A stretch of 64,000 nucleotides of DNA from Conchocele bisecta (lineage: Eukaryota; Mollusca; Bivalvia; Lucinida; Thyasiridae). Made by a program: the position numbers and the translations under genes. Where the stretch lies: positions 18,749,686-18,813,685 of the forward strand of contig CM055279.1 in the NCBI GenBank assembly GCA_029237695.1. Reading direction: 5' to 3'. Positions 12,465 to 24,859 of this stretch are shown here, piece by piece; position 1 is the first letter of the stretch; every line of letters begins with the position of its first letter. The notes beneath the pieces are model-generated. The model saw nothing but the letters and a program-made list of their open reading frames with translations, had not been told where the DNA came from and did not search any database.

Positions 12465-15400
12465 GCCGGCCGGCCGGCTGGCTGGCTGGTTGGTTGGTTG
12501 GTTGGTTGACTGATTGATTGACTGATTGATTGGTTGATTAATTGATTGACTTATTGATTGATTTATTGATTGATTTATTGGTTGATATGATTTTAGTAAT
12601 CATGTATGGTCATCTACGCCACAGAATTTGTTTATATATGATCGAGCGGTTAATTTATTGATGTATTGATTGATTTATTTATTTATGAATTGATTGGTTG
12701 ATTGGTTGATATAATTTTTAGTTTTTTAGTCATCATGTATGGTCATCTACGCCACAGAAAAATGTTTATATATGAAGTTTTTGTGCTAGCAACTGTTTTA
12801 GATTTACAGTCGAACGTCCGCGAACTGCAACCTCTCTACAACAACCCAAGCTCTGTATAGGTTATAGCACAAATGGACAATTGCCTCTATATGTAACCTC
12901 CCTATAACAGCCACCTATCTACAGAAGCCAATCGTGTGTCTCCCCATGTGTGGATGTTGTAGAGATGTTGCACTGTAGTAAGGTATAATTTAGTGCATGA
13001 ATGCAGGCAATTATAACTATGAAATGTTCAGCCAGCCCAGCAACTCATATAATCAGCACATGAGCTGATAACTATAGAGCCCCGCAGGAGACGTGAATTT
13101 CTTTTTATTAATTCGTTCCCACAAAATAACAATTCGTTCCCTAAATTTAACCATTCGTTCCCTCGAATTAACAATTCGTTCCCACGATATAACAATTCGT
13201 TCCCTCGAATTAACAATTCGTTCCCACGAAATGATAATTCGTTCACACAAGTTAACAATTCGTTCCCTCGAAATAACAATTAGTTCCCACGATATAACAA
13301 TTCGTTCCCACGAATTAACAATTCGTTCCCGTGAGAACGAATGGTTATTTCGTGGGAACGAATTGTTAATTAGTGGGAACGAATTGTTAATTCGTAGGGA
13401 TGAATTGCTAAATTGAGAGAACGAATTATTATTTCGTTGGAACGAATTGTTAATTCGTTGGAACGAATTGTTATATTGAGGGAACGAATTGTTATTTCGT
13501 GGAACGAATTGTTATTTCGTGGGAACAAATTAATAAAAAAAAGACTTCTACGTCCCCTGCGGGGCTCCGTAGATACCACTAATGTATTGTGTGTGTTTTT
13601 TCAATTGCAGATGGGGCGGTGGCATATTGGGGCAGTAGAAAGGAAAGCAGACAACAACAATTTTCGGTTTCCGCATTCAAAGGGTTAACCCTTTCAACCT
13701 TACATTGGCTTTTTCATACTAATATTTGTGCTATTGCATTAATCACAAAAAGTGTATATTTTAGAGGTGAATAACAAGTGACAAATGCTCCAGAACCTGA
13801 TGAGAACGCGCGTTAGGATTTCCGGTCTGTACGATTGAGAGAGTTAAATACAAGGTATGTACGGATAATGATAACGAACTACATATTACTAATTTGTACT
13901 TACCATTATAATGGTACATCCCTGCTAGCCGTAAATCCGTGCCTATGTCTACCAAGAACAATACCGCCGAAACAGCTGCGAATGCAACTGCAGCATACGC
14001 CTTGAAGGTTTTACACTTGCTCGCCGGTTGTTGTATTTCAACCAGATTGGGGCTACTCCGTGTCCAAGACGCTCGAATTTTCGCTGGAGCCAAACATGAA
14101 TTCAGTAACTCCCTGAGATCAGGACGCTGTACGCCAGCTGTGATGTCATTGGCATCGGTGTCTCCTAAACTGCTGGACCACTGACTTAATTCATCGTTGT
14201 CTGTTACACTTGTATCCGATATATAATACTCATGAGGCACATTTCCAGCGTGTTCTAGTTCGAGTTCGTTCTGATGGTTTTCTTCACTCAAATGAGATGA
14301 AGAATCGTTACAAGAATCGGATTTCAATGGTCCGTATGATGGTTCAATTGCCGAGCCGGGTGTAACAAGGCAGCCACTACATGTATATATGCCACTTCTA
14401 CAAGATTGACTAGACGTTGTTGGATTCATTCTTTCAGAATGAGCTGTCTTTAGAGCGTCTCGAATCAACAGTTGGTTGGTCAGTTCCCTGTGAACTGACG
14501 ACAGTGTTGTGCTTGAATTTGGTCTGGGATATGAAACACTTGATTCAAGGTTTGCCACTATTATGTCATTGCAACTTTCAGCAAGATTCTGTATCATTTG
14601 AATATTAGTATTCACATGATGTATGTCAACCATGGAATAATTGATTCTTGACCCAATTCCTCTTGCTGTGTACGTATTCGAAACGCCGGCGCTGGTTAAT
14701 GATTCACCAGTGAGACATGTATCTACCTCGGGTTGGGCGAGTCTAACCCGTGATCCATTGCTGATTGTAGAGTCAATAACATTCGGCATATCGACACCAT
14801 CTCCTTGTCCGTCTTGCCTGTGCACAGATGTATCGACATCATCAAAGCCTTGTGAATCATCAGTTATTAATTCTACGAAAAACGTGGAATTACTTCGGTG
14901 TGCACGTATACTGTCTGTGTCTTGCACATAGTCCGGTGAATTCTCTCCAGTCATTTTCACTCGTTGGAATACGTCGGAATTGGTAGTTTGTGGATGATGA
15001 TCAAGCGCATCAGGATCGGCGCAGTACGCGTCTACTTGTTGTGAAATACGACTGAACATAGCACCATTGACATCATCAAATGGTTCGTTCTTCTCACAAT
15101 TGTCGACTCCTGTGTGTAAAGTGTCCTGATTCCGAACTCGTTTCGGGATGCGTTTCGTATGTTCATGTTCCACTGGTGAGATGCGTATCAGCGATAGTAT
15201 GTCCTGCGCATCTACAAATTGCTGAGCAGCAAACGAATCTGAACCGGTAGCAGGGTATGTATATGGGATGCGTGTGAACATTGGCGCTGCTGGTGGTAAT
15301 GATGATGGAGGTGACAGAACAGTTCCCTCTGAATATTGGATGCGACTGGCAACTGCAGGTGGTTGGGGTGGTGGGAGTGGAGGTGGCATAACGTTTCTCA

Positions 15401-15557
15401 TGGGTGATTTGAATCGGGAGAACTTTGTAGCTGGCGGAGGTGGTGGTGGTGGTGGTGATGATGGTGGTGGTAGGGAGTTGTTCTTGTTGTACTGAATACA
15501 GGTGTGCGCAGCAGATTTTCTCGACTTTGATGGCGTTATTTGTAGAGAACTGTTCAC
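8917..15557 (-). CDS. XK-related (XKR) multi-pass membrane protein, four exons
   Basis: The XKR family comprises multi-pass plasma-membrane proteins, some acting as phospholipid scramblases. Exons read on the minus strand: exon 1 to 13904 (donor GTAAGT), exon 2 12392-12212, exon 3 10831-10629 (donor GTAAGT), exon 4 9518-8917 (stop TAA). All three introns are GT-AG and phases 1, 2, 1 join cleanly. The XK domain starts at the end of exon 1 (LVDIGTDLRLAGMYHYNG), runs through GDYTLFYVTLAFIIAPS in exon 2 and AECAPQLLVQLYLMYKF in exon 3, and ends with several hydrophobic segments in exon 4. The first in-frame ATG is at 15401, giving 827 codons. The frame stays open upstream to 15781 without another ATG, so an upstream exon is possible. 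About 500 residues before the XK domain are P-, S- and H-rich and look disordered, whereas XKR proteins are usually near 450 residues in total. Which XKR subtype it is cannot be told here. Confidence 0.85.
9820..10560. repeat. Diverged direct duplication inside XKR intron 3
   Basis: Blocks around 9830-10215 and 10262-10560 share scattered but ordered words: ACGAAATGA followed by CTGTCTGTT, a GATTCTGAAAGCTTGGAAATGAT-like stretch, and ATCCCCAT. The similarity is low. The 144-codon open frame at 9666-10100 lies in this A+T-rich intron sequence and is not supported as a gene. Confidence 0.4.
12406..12600 (+). repeat. Tetranucleotide microsatellite (GGCT/GGCC/GGTT/GATT)
   Basis: A continuous run of GGCT units passes into GGCC, GGTT and then GATT units within XKR intron 1. 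A shorter related run of TTGATTGATTTATT follows at 12655-12715, with the flanking phrase CATGTATGGTCATCTACGCC present near both (12602 and 12733). This indicates a local duplication. Confidence 0.9.
13072..13572. mobile_element. Foldback element with orientation-switching 21-bp minisatellite, family 1 copy 1
   Basis: Ends are inverted repeats related to CTACGGAGCCCCGCAGG (the left end reads CTATAGAGCCCCGCAGG). The left half is a tandem array of about 21-bp units of the AATTCGTTCCC type; the right half is the same unit in reverse complement (GGGAACGAATT). The turn is near 13330. The whole sequence can fold into one long hairpin. Open frames through it encode seven-residue repeats in every frame and are artefacts of the 21-bp period. 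It sits in XKR intron 1. A second copy lies at 30319-30734. Confidence 0.9.
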
Positions 15558-16128
15558 TAAAGAGCTGACACTGGTATGTGTCGGTAATCCTGGAGGTGAT
15601 GTTGATGGCGATGACGATGAAGAAGAGCTTTCTCTTGACGAAATATTGGCACAGGTGAACCACGCTGCTCCTCCAGAATGTATTACTGGTGGAGAACGTG
15701 GTAGGTGTGGGAGTTCGGAACTGATAGGGTGCGGTGATGGTGTTGATGGTGGTGGCGGCGTCGGTGGTGGTGATGATGCTAGAAGTGGCGATGACGGATG
15801 ATCCTGTAGTGGATGGGACAGTTGTGGCAGGTGCGGTGTTTGTGTTGGAGGAGGTGGCGGTTACGCATCCATGGTTGAAGATTCTGAATTGATCCGTTCA
15901 AATTTCTTTCCAAATGTAATGCCTCAGTTTTCAACTGCAATGACCGTTTGCACAGAATGGTGGTAAAGACTGTTATGTCATTTGGCCACAGTATTGACAG
16001 TGTATGTAGCGAATATGCAGACAATTAATTATCACACAATATAGCTGTATAAAGAGTGGTTTCCGACATCAGTATCTAGCTGGGTACATCGTCCTTACTG
16101 AAAATCAATAAGCATACTCATGGTATGG

Positions 16129-16490
16129 GATCACGTGGTTTCCGAACATTTCCGAACGACATTTTCAGACGTGACGTAATTTGTGACGTATTTGTATTGC
16201 AGATTAAAATTCATCCTAACAAACAGACTGATTTGTATGGTATATAGTGCACCGATGACGATGACTTCTGTGTTATATGGGTGTTCTGAAAGTTAACCGA
16301 TTCTTCTTCAAAACGACAGAATTGTGAGATTGAAACAAACTGTTCAATAAAAGGAAACTATTTCCGCATTTGCTGCGCTATGTTTCATAAAAATACGTCA
16401 TTCGGTTAGAAATATATTAATGGACATTTACTGTAAACACATCTAAAGCAGTATGTTACTCCGTTCAGAAACCACGTGAATCCACACCCC
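16129..16490. mobile_element. Small inverted-repeat element upstream of XKR
   Basis: GGATCACGTGGTTTCCGAAC near 16130-16150 is mirrored by GTTCAGAAACCACGTGAATCC near 16464-16487. Arms of about 20 bp with few mismatches flank about 320 bp without coding content. It may be a MITE. Confidence 0.6.
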
Positions 16491-16584
16491 GATAATGCTC
16501 ATAGTTGCTTTTTTACAAACTCTGCTTACATATACCATAACAAAATATGGATTGTATTGGCTTAATGATTTACCATTAAACAAG

Positions 16585-17520
16585 TGCACAGTCGATGGCA
16601 CGCCATCGCACTATATCCATTTTCCCAAATGATAAATCGAAAAGGGGGAGATAATCCGTGACTGGGTGTCGAATGACCGGGTGTCGAATAAAAAATCGAA
16701 ATTCACTTTCCGCATCTACGCATCAAAAGAAAGGCACACACCAAGTTCAAGTCCCTAGCTATTACGGTTAAAACGTTTTACTTCTTGCAAGGCAAAATTG
16801 AGACATTGTAGTCTAGGGGGAGATAATCCATGACCGGGGGTCGAATAAAAAATAAAAATCGACTTTGCGCATCTACACACCATAAGGGAGGCACACACCA
16901 AGTTTCAAGTCCCTAGATATTACGGTTAAAAAGTTTTATTTCTTGCAAGGAAAAATTCAGACATTGTCGTTTAGGGGGAGATAATCCATGACCGGGGTCG
17001 AATACAAATTTAAACAAAAATTGACTTTGCGCATATACACATCATAAGCATGATAAGGAAGGCACACACCACGTTTCAAGTCCCTAGCTATTACGGTTAA
17101 AAAGTTTTACTTATTTCAAGGCAAATTTTAAAAAGTCGAAACAGGGAGATAATCAATGACTGGGGATCGAATCAAACATCAAAATTCACTTTGCGCATAT
17201 ATACACCATAAGGAAGGCACACACCAAGTCCCTACCTCTTACGGATAAAATGTTTTACTTCTTACAAGGCAAAATTGCCAAATTATAAGTGGAAAGGGGG
17301 AGATAATCCATAACGGTGGGGGTTGGGAAGGGGTTGAATAAAAAATAGAAATTCACATGGTTTTACTTCTTACAAGGCAATCTACAAGGTATCTACACAC
17401 CATAAGGAAGGCACACACCAAGTTTCACGTCCCTACTTATTACGGTTAAAAATGTTTACTTCTTACAAGGCAATATTGACAAATTCTATGTGGAAAATGA
17501 GGAGATAATCCATTCTAAAA
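16585..17520 (+). repeat. Degenerate ~160-bp tandem array (GGGGGAGATAATCC repeat)
   Basis: The phrase GGGGGAGATAATCC or a close variant recurs near 16643, 16816, 16974, 17143, 17296 and 17500. Each is followed by a GGGGTCGAATAAAAA block, CACACCATAAGGAAGGCACA, and TATTACGGTTAAAA. The left border has CACAGTCGATGGCACGCCAT. A single inverted copy is at 36435-36640, and a border-only match is near 40108. Confidence 0.85.
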
Positions 17521-17689
17521 AAATATAAAAACAACATTTAGTAGCGAAAAATTAATATGATATTTCAACATATATGATTCTATTGCTCTTTGAAAGCAGC
17601 TAAATATTTGTTGTGTATGCCACTCCAATCAACACAGATTGTTTACGTAATGTATCGAAAAACAAATTATTAGTAGTACAGCAGATAGC

Positions 17690-17850
17690 CATAACGATTG
17701 TGCAAAATATGACTGAAGCATCAAACTTTTACCAGTGTTAGTACATACAATAAGGTTCGTTTTAAGATTGGGAGGTAAGTCAGATTTGACCTCTGAGGAC
17801 CGTGAGAGGTCAGTGACCTCAATTATATTGAAATTGACATTTCGTTCACG
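17690..17850. repeat. Left inverted arm around the CXC/PIN-like gene region
   Basis: This block (TTGTGCAAAATATGACTGAAGC, CAGTGTTAGTACAT, GGGAGGTAAGTCAGATTT, CTCTGAGGACCGTGAGAGG) returns in reverse complement at 25890-26045 with about 80-85% similarity. The arms bound 8.35 kb. A related but shorter word set (TTGAGGTAACTGACC, CTGTCCTCAAATCC) also occurs at 21428-21490, so part of the arm may be conserved coding sequence rather than a transposon end. Confidence 0.7.
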
Positions 17851-18234
17851 TTTCTGGCGCAGTATGTCTGTTTTGGGAATCATTAGAAAGGTATTTTGCA
17901 TGTGTTGGTCACTTTATCTTCTGGAGAGCCTTTGTGCATAATCACAGGATGCAGCCATGATTGAACAAGTGCTTTAAATGAGGTCAGTGATCTTAGAAAT
18001 CAAATCTATTGAAATGCACATTTAGGTTACTGTGGTGCCCAGAATAGCTTCCATGGAATCGTGTTGCAAGATAATCTGTGCAACTTTAATTTCCAATTTG
18101 CACTGAACAAAGTCTGTAGCTTAAATTACAGTGATGTCAGTGACCTCAGACACATGTATAGTACATACCGATACATGTAAAACACATGCATTATCCATAT
18201 TGACGCATACATTCAAAGTGTCTGATTGCACCTA

Positions 18235-21200
18235 TCAGTCTCCCGAACATGCACATAATGCAGTGCATTTGAGTGCAGCCTTGGTGCACTTGCAGCGGCC
18301 AGTACATCCCTTCTTGCAGCCACAGTGGATCAGTTCGTGGCAAGATTTTGATGCCACTGGCAGTGTCGTCCAAAGAGGCTGCCACACAGAGGCCTCCTTT
18401 GTCCAGCCCCAGTCAGATAGGCTTGGCAACTCAGGATTTAGGACCAGAGTTTGGTTCCAGCAGTTGGCCCTGGAGACATACACGCTGTGCTGCTGGAGTG
18501 CTGCCTGAGTTGGGGGAATGTTATCTAGAGCCCTATACTTGTGGGCGAAGAGCTGTTTCCTAGCATCGTTCACTGCCATGATGTCACTGGCGCGGTCATA
18601 CATCAACACAATGAAGCGCTCCAGCAGTGACATTGACTCCTCACTGACATCACTTGGCATGCGTAAGAGTTCTTCAAAGGCATCAGTCACCTCTGGGAAC
18701 ACTTTCCAAATGTCCCAGGCAGTCTTCTTCCCTCTGCCAGTGAAAGAAGACACAGTGTCGCACCCTGTGAGGGCATGGAAGATGGGAAGAGTAGCACATT
18801 GTCTTGGGTTCATGGCGGCAGCCAGTTGGTGAACAGCTATGTACCGGAAGCTGGATCCAGTACCAAGAGCTATCCACAGCTCGTCAGGATTGATGTCGTT
18901 CAATGAAGCCACAGCCAGTACCACAACATCAGTATCCACAGTGCGTATGACCACCTTCCTGATCCCCTTCTGCACAGCATCTGTCACATGTAGAAGCATG
19001 CGAGTTTCCGCCTCCTCGTGTGAACATGCAGCGAGGCTGATCAAGTCGGACTCGGCAGGAGAGCAGAGGACCCCAGTTCCACATGTTGCATACATTTCCT
19101 TGCCATCAGCTATTGGAAGACGAATGACCTCTCGTGACAGGAAACCAAAGAGCTCAGTCTTGTTTTGATCAACACGAAGGAAGTCCTTTCAGTTCTTAGG
19201 CATGATGGTAGATGGAGCCACTCTTTTCCTGACGCCCTTGCCCCTCTTCTGTCTGGTCGTGCCTTTCAGGCTGTCAGGTAGATATACATCCCAGACGAGG
19301 TCCAATCTGTGGACCTTTTCCAGTTGAGTGGAGATGTAAGGTGCAAAGACTATATCTTGAAAGTTTTGAAAGGTCTTTGCCGCTACAGGATTGAGCATTT
19401 GAACAATAGCTGCTCCTTCAAGGATTGTGGCATCAACCCCAGGTGCACTTGTGGTTTCGGGTTGGTCTGTTTTCAGGCAGTGTAGTAAATCTGCTTTGAC
19501 TGCAAGGCGCAGTTTTCCTCCTGTTGATAATGCACGTGATTGACATGCAATATACAGCCTTGAGAAGAGAATACAGTCACACTTCACTGCTGCGAGTGCA
19601 TCTGTTGCTTTGACTGCGTCTTGGTCAGTGGCCGACTGAAGAGTGGCAACTTGTTCTTGGGCAGCGTGTCTGTAACTGGCTTCGTGCATAGTTCCAGTAT
19701 TCTTCAACAAACTTTGTGTACTGCTCTTCACCAAGGGACTCAATCTTTCTCACAGTTTCTGCCACTGGGGTTTCCATGATGTCTCTCGTGTCAAGGACCA
19801 GTAGATCTTGAGTGACCTCTAAGAAGGGATTCCCCATCTCTTGAAACACTGCTATAAGTCCTATGACATCCTTCATGAAGGCTGCGTGCACTCCAGGTTT
19901 CTGATCATGGTGAAGATGGCCAGTGTCGTGAGCACCGCCACGTCCTCTTATCATCTGCTCTTCAAACTCTGTAGTGATCCTGGCTATTTCTGGCCCTGCC
20001 ACCATCCAGCGTCTGAGTGCCCCAGGGTTTCCTGTCAGTCCAATAGCTCCACAAGACCCTTTGACCACAGCGTTGTTCTGTTCATGCCATTGGTCAATTG
20101 CCATGGCAGAGAACTTGTTGCTGGTCTTGTGTACCACAAGCTAAACAGACTTGAATTCTGCCAGGACATCTGGGTGTTTGTCAATGAGGTTCATCATATC
20201 ACGGATGTGTACAGAAAGCCACCTGGAATAGCTAGTGTGATCTAAGGCGAACATCCAGGGCATGATCTGTGTCAGGGATTGCACATAGAGCTGAAAGTTC
20301 CCTTCACGTAGTGATCGGATATACACCAGCAAGAGAACCTACAGTGACAGGGTCTTGAGCCAGTAGTCAAAGTGCACACTGGCCTTTGTTCGCTGTGTGC
20401 ACCACTCCTCAAAGACCTCATCATCTGGCTGAGTGGTGTTGCCATCATAACGTGTACAGTCGTTACTGTATGCCTGCTGGAGTAGTGTGTGCAGGGTTGC
20501 AGCTGTGACTTGGTGTGCATGGCGGGTCTTGGTAATATGGGTGGCTCGTATGAAGGAATTTGCAGTCCCAGAGCTGGCAATGTCGGCCTATACCAGGGCG
20601 TTCGTCCAGCCGCTGTCCTCCAGCCAGTCTCCCAGCAGCTTCAACACACCCATCTCGATATGCAGACCGCCGAACATGATGACAAAGTGATCCTCTCCAT
20701 GTGTGGCTGTCCAGGTCCACTGTATTTCCTTGGCAAGGGCGAAGAGTGGCTGATCAGCAGCAAGTACAGGTACTTGTCCAGGGTTCAGGTGCTGAATTGC
20801 TGCCTTGACAATGGTCATGGAATGTCTTATCATTGCCACTGAGTGTGCGCTGTCTACGAACAGAGGCAACAGTGCATTGATCGCGGCAGGTGGAATCACT
20901 GCTTGCTGGACATTGGCATGGTAGGCAGACCATGACATCCATTCATCTATAGATTGCTTCTCTAGAGCTTTCTTCACTGTCCTCAGCCATCCATACTCTT
21001 CTTGCACGGCAGCTTCAGCAGCCAGGAAGTCGGGAGGTTTTGCAGGACCTTGTACAGCCGGTGCAGTGAAGTTCTTTGTCTTCATGGCAGCAGGTGGCAC
21101 ACTTGTGTACACTGATGGCAGAGGTGTTACCGACTTGGCGGAAGAGATGTCTTGCCCAATCACCACTACACCACGGTCGAGTCCGCCATTTGTGTGTGAT

Positions 21201-21490
21201 GGATGTTGCATGAGGGATATACCAGTGCCATGAAAAGAATCCTTGGCCGTCGCGGAGCTAGGGTTATGGTCAATATTATCGACAGCCCAAGTAGTGAATA
21301 GTCCTTGACCCAGCTTGGGTGGGAAAACAACTTATTCAATGTTGAAGCGCTGGCAGACACCATTGGCAATGTCTGCTGTGAGTTGTAGTAATCTATCATA
21401 TGACACACACAGTTTGCATTCATTGGCATCAATATTTGATATGTTGAGGTAACTGACCTGTCACTGTCCTCAAATCCACCCTGTTTGGGG
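18235..21490 (-). pseudogene. Decayed gene of dispersed animal family with PIN-like core and C-terminal CXC domain
   Basis: Read from about 21490 down to 18235, an intronless product of roughly 1,080 codons is broken by stops near 21326, 20588, 20339-20341, 20141-20143 and 19189, and by one frame change near 19690. Visible parts in order: GLFTTWAVDNIDHNPS near the N-terminus, AIDQWHEQNNAVVKGS in the middle, then HEEAETRMLLHV and RTVDTDVVVLAVASL, which resemble the acidic core of PIN/FEN-type nucleases. The end is cysteine-rich (CGCKKGCTGRCKC, ALKCTALCACSG), a Tesmin/TSO1-like CXC pattern. I recall similar multi-copy proteins in fish, lancelet and echinoderm genomes, where they look like mobile-element genes. 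Enzymatic activity is inferred only. The C-terminal 286 codons remain open. Confidence 0.7.
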
Positions 21491-21546
21491 CGCTCGTGGG
21501 AGGTAATAGCCTGCTTACGCATATGTAGAAGAAGAAAACACCAACT

Positions 21547-23605
21547 AATAACTAGAAATGGACGCTTGTCGACAAGCGCATCTGTATCCCCCTACCAAGA
21601 TACACAAGTAGTTTGAAAAAAGTGTGTTCGAGTTATGCTCCGGAGACAAAATCAGTGGCGGAAAAACAAAGGGAGATAACTAAAACATTAGTGATGCAAG
21701 AGTTGTCATTCTTGCGTGACACACCTTTATGGTCGTGGTCTATGCATGTGTGAAGTTTCATGAAAATATTCCAAAGGGTGTTCGAGTTATGCTCCAGACA
21801 AGAAATCAGTGCACGAAACAACAAAGGGAGATAACTAAGAAATTAACGACGCAAGAGTTGTCATTCTTACGTGCGACACACCTTTGGGTCGTCTTCTATG
21901 CATGTGTGAAGTTTAATAAAACTAGAAAAATGTGTTCATAGAACACGGATGTCCTAACATATCGCTTTGATAATAAATGAGGCCAAATTCCACCAAAGTC
22001 AAAATTTTCTTTTACCTGAGCGACCTTAGTTTTTGAAAAGTTTTTTAGCACCAAGTATGTGACCTTAACCCTGGGCTTGGCGGGGGCAGGACGAACGTGG
22101 ATTTGGCACAGGGCGGTAGAGGACCATTAGAGCAATGCATATGTGAAATATGAAGCTGATCCGTGAAAGAAAACAGAAATTATAAGATATTTACCTGAGC
22201 GTTAAAGTTTTTGAAGCACTAAGAATCTGATCTTAACCCTGGGCTTGGCGGGGGCAGGACGAACGTGGATTTGGCACAGGGCGGTAGAGGACCATTAGAG
22301 CAATGTGTATATGAAATATGAAGCAGATCGGTCGAAGGATGAAGAAATTATGAGACATTTACACGAATGTTAAAGTTTAGTGACGGACGGACGGACGGGA
22401 CGAGGGGAGGACGGGACGCACGTTCCTACGAATGAATACTTGTTGGGTTTTTACTCTATAAAAATACCCAACAAGAGTACCCAACACTATCCTAACCCTA
22501 CCCAATAAGATGCCCGTACGCTTACAACAAGTACCCATTCGGGTGTGCGGACGGACGGACGGACGGACAAGGGTAACACTCAAATAATAACTAGAAATGG
22601 ACGCTTGTCGACAAGCGCATGTGTATCCCCCTCCTCAGATACACAAGTAGTTTGAAAAAAGGGTGTTCGAGTTATGCTCCGGAGACAAAATCAGTGACGG
22701 AAAAACAAAGGGAGATAACTAAAATACTAGTGATGCAAGAGTTGTCATTCTTGCGTGACACACCTTTAGGGTCGTGGTCTATGCATGTGTGAAGTTTCAT
22801 GAAATATTCCAAAGGGTGTTCGAGTTATGCTCCGGACACGTAAATCAGTGCACGAAACAACAAAGGAGATAACTAAGAAATTAACGACGCAAGAGTTGTC
22901 ATTCTTACGTGCGACACACCTTTGGGTCGTCTTCTATGCATGTGTGAATTTTGTTTAATAAACTAGAAAATGTGTTCAAATAGAACACGGATATCCCCAC
23001 ATATCGCTTTGATAATAAATGAGGCCAAACTTCCCAAGTCAAACTTTTCTTTTACCTGAGAGTTAAAGTTTTTGAAGCACCAAGTATGTGGACCTGACCC
23101 TGGGGCTTGGCGGGGGCAGGACGAACGTGGATTTGGCACAGGGTCGGTAAGGAGGGACCATTAGAGCAATGCATATGTGAAATATGAAGCTGATCCGTGA
23201 AAGAAAACAGAAATTATAAGATATTTACCTGAGCGTTAAAGTTTTTGAAGCACTAAGAATCTGATCTTAACCCTGGGCTTGGCGGGGCCAGGACGAACGT
23301 GAATTTGGCACAGGGCGGTAGAGAACCATTAGAGCAATGTGTATATGAAATATGAAGGAGATCGGTCGAAGGATGAAGAAATTATGAGACATTAACCCGA
23401 GTGTTAAAGTTTTGTGACGGACGGACGGACGGGACGACGGGAGGACGGGGCGCACGTTCCTACGAATGAATACTTGTTGGGTTTTTACTCTATAAAAATA
23501 CCCAACAAGAGTACCCAACACTATCCTAACCCTATCCAATAAGATCCCTGTATGCTTACAACAAGTACCATTCGTGTGTGCGGACGAACGGACGGACAAG
23601 GGTAA
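21547..23605 (+). repeat. Tandem duplication of a 1.04-kb repeat
   Basis: Two copies (21547-22585 and 22586-23605) lie head to tail. Each starts AATAACTAGAAATGGACGCT and continues with TGTCGACAAGCGCAT. Inside are GGTGTTCGAGTTATGCTCC, AACAACAAAGGGAGATAACT and CAAGAGTTGTCATTCTT. Each ends with a GACGGACGGACGG run and a CAACAAGTACC block. Identity looks above 95%. No protein-coding potential was recognised. Confidence 0.9.
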
Positions 23606-23806
23606 CACTAAATGTCCCCTCCACTATCGTGGTGGGGCATAAACATATTCCAAAGGTGTTCGAGTTATGCTCTGGATACAAAATCAGAGCATGAAACAAC
23701 AAAGGAGATAAGTAAACAAGAAGCCGTCGGAATCAAATGCCTCGCCTTGTCCAGCCTTGACCTCGAGCCTGGCCCGAAAGCAATTTTCACTGCCCGAACA
23801 TATTAT

Positions 23807-23872
23807 ACAATTATTGACTAGTGATCCATAGAATATCAGATTATATTCTATGGCTCACTAGTCAATAATTGT
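23807..23872. repeat. 66-bp hairpin
   Basis: Arms of 30 nt (23807-23836 and 23843-23872; ACAATTATTGACTAGTGA type) are reverse complements with one mismatch and a 6-nt loop. No overlapping gene. Confidence 0.85.
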
Positions 23873-24252
23873 TTTATTATTGATGAATCAAAAGTCTGTA
23901 TATTGTAGCACATTAACGAACCTTATGGCTTTACTTAGACAAAAATTGAAAAAGAATTTGTAAAAAAAAAGTTTGAAAAATTAAAAATAATAATGCTTGC
24001 TACCTGGAGCCCAGCAATTTTTTTTAATTTTAATATCCCAATTATTTATTTCCAAATCAAAAATATTTTGCTGCACAGGCGTTCCAACAAAATAATTGCC
24101 CACAATTTTTTATTTTCAACACAGTTTTACAGGAAATGTAAATATCCAATGTAGTAAATTTACCTGGTATAAAATTAACCTGTGGTCAAAGAGGGGTCAA
24201 GAACTGGACATTTGCCTGCAAGCACATGCTATCATAATGCCTAGCACATGCT

Positions 24253-24752
24253 NNNNNNNNNNNNNNNNNNNNNNNNNNNNNNNNNNNNNNNNNNNNNNNN
24301 NNNNNNNNNNNNNNNNNNNNNNNNNNNNNNNNNNNNNNNNNNNNNNNNNNNNNNNNNNNNNNNNNNNNNNNNNNNNNNNNNNNNNNNNNNNNNNNNNNNN
24401 NNNNNNNNNNNNNNNNNNNNNNNNNNNNNNNNNNNNNNNNNNNNNNNNNNNNNNNNNNNNNNNNNNNNNNNNNNNNNNNNNNNNNNNNNNNNNNNNNNNN
24501 NNNNNNNNNNNNNNNNNNNNNNNNNNNNNNNNNNNNNNNNNNNNNNNNNNNNNNNNNNNNNNNNNNNNNNNNNNNNNNNNNNNNNNNNNNNNNNNNNNNN
24601 NNNNNNNNNNNNNNNNNNNNNNNNNNNNNNNNNNNNNNNNNNNNNNNNNNNNNNNNNNNNNNNNNNNNNNNNNNNNNNNNNNNNNNNNNNNNNNNNNNNN
24701 NNNNNNNNNNNNNNNNNNNNNNNNNNNNNNNNNNNNNNNNNNNNNNNNNNNN
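24253..24752. other. Assembly gap (500 N)
   Basis: Exactly 500 N, bounded on both sides by the same 10-mer AGCACATGCT (24243-24252 and 24753-24762), like the first gap. Sequence before the gap is A+T-rich and non-coding. Confidence 0.99.
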
Positions 24753-24859
24753 AGCACATGCTAGACATGCTAGCACATTACCACAGTGTGAATGTTTCCT
24801 CCCACGTCTGTAATGTTCTTCTCTACAAGTAAGGTGTACAGAGCACACGGAGAAAAGGT

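Noticed and set aside
12400..12500. CRISPR-like or regulatory repeat
   Set aside because: Simple GGCT/GGCC tetranucleotide microsatellite without spacers.
13028..13579. Several open frames on both strands with seven-residue repeats (RGNELLI, ITIRSHE)
   Set aside because: They exist in all frames because the 21-bp unit is a multiple of three and free of stops; the region is a foldback minisatellite.
15163..15663. 166-codon minus-strand frame over XKR exon 1
   Set aside because: Out of frame with the exon whose phase joins correctly to exon 2; its low-complexity T/H/P runs come from the same G/T-rich repeats.
24096..24848. Open frames of 175-222 codons around 24.5 kb
   Set aside because: They run through the second 500-N gap.
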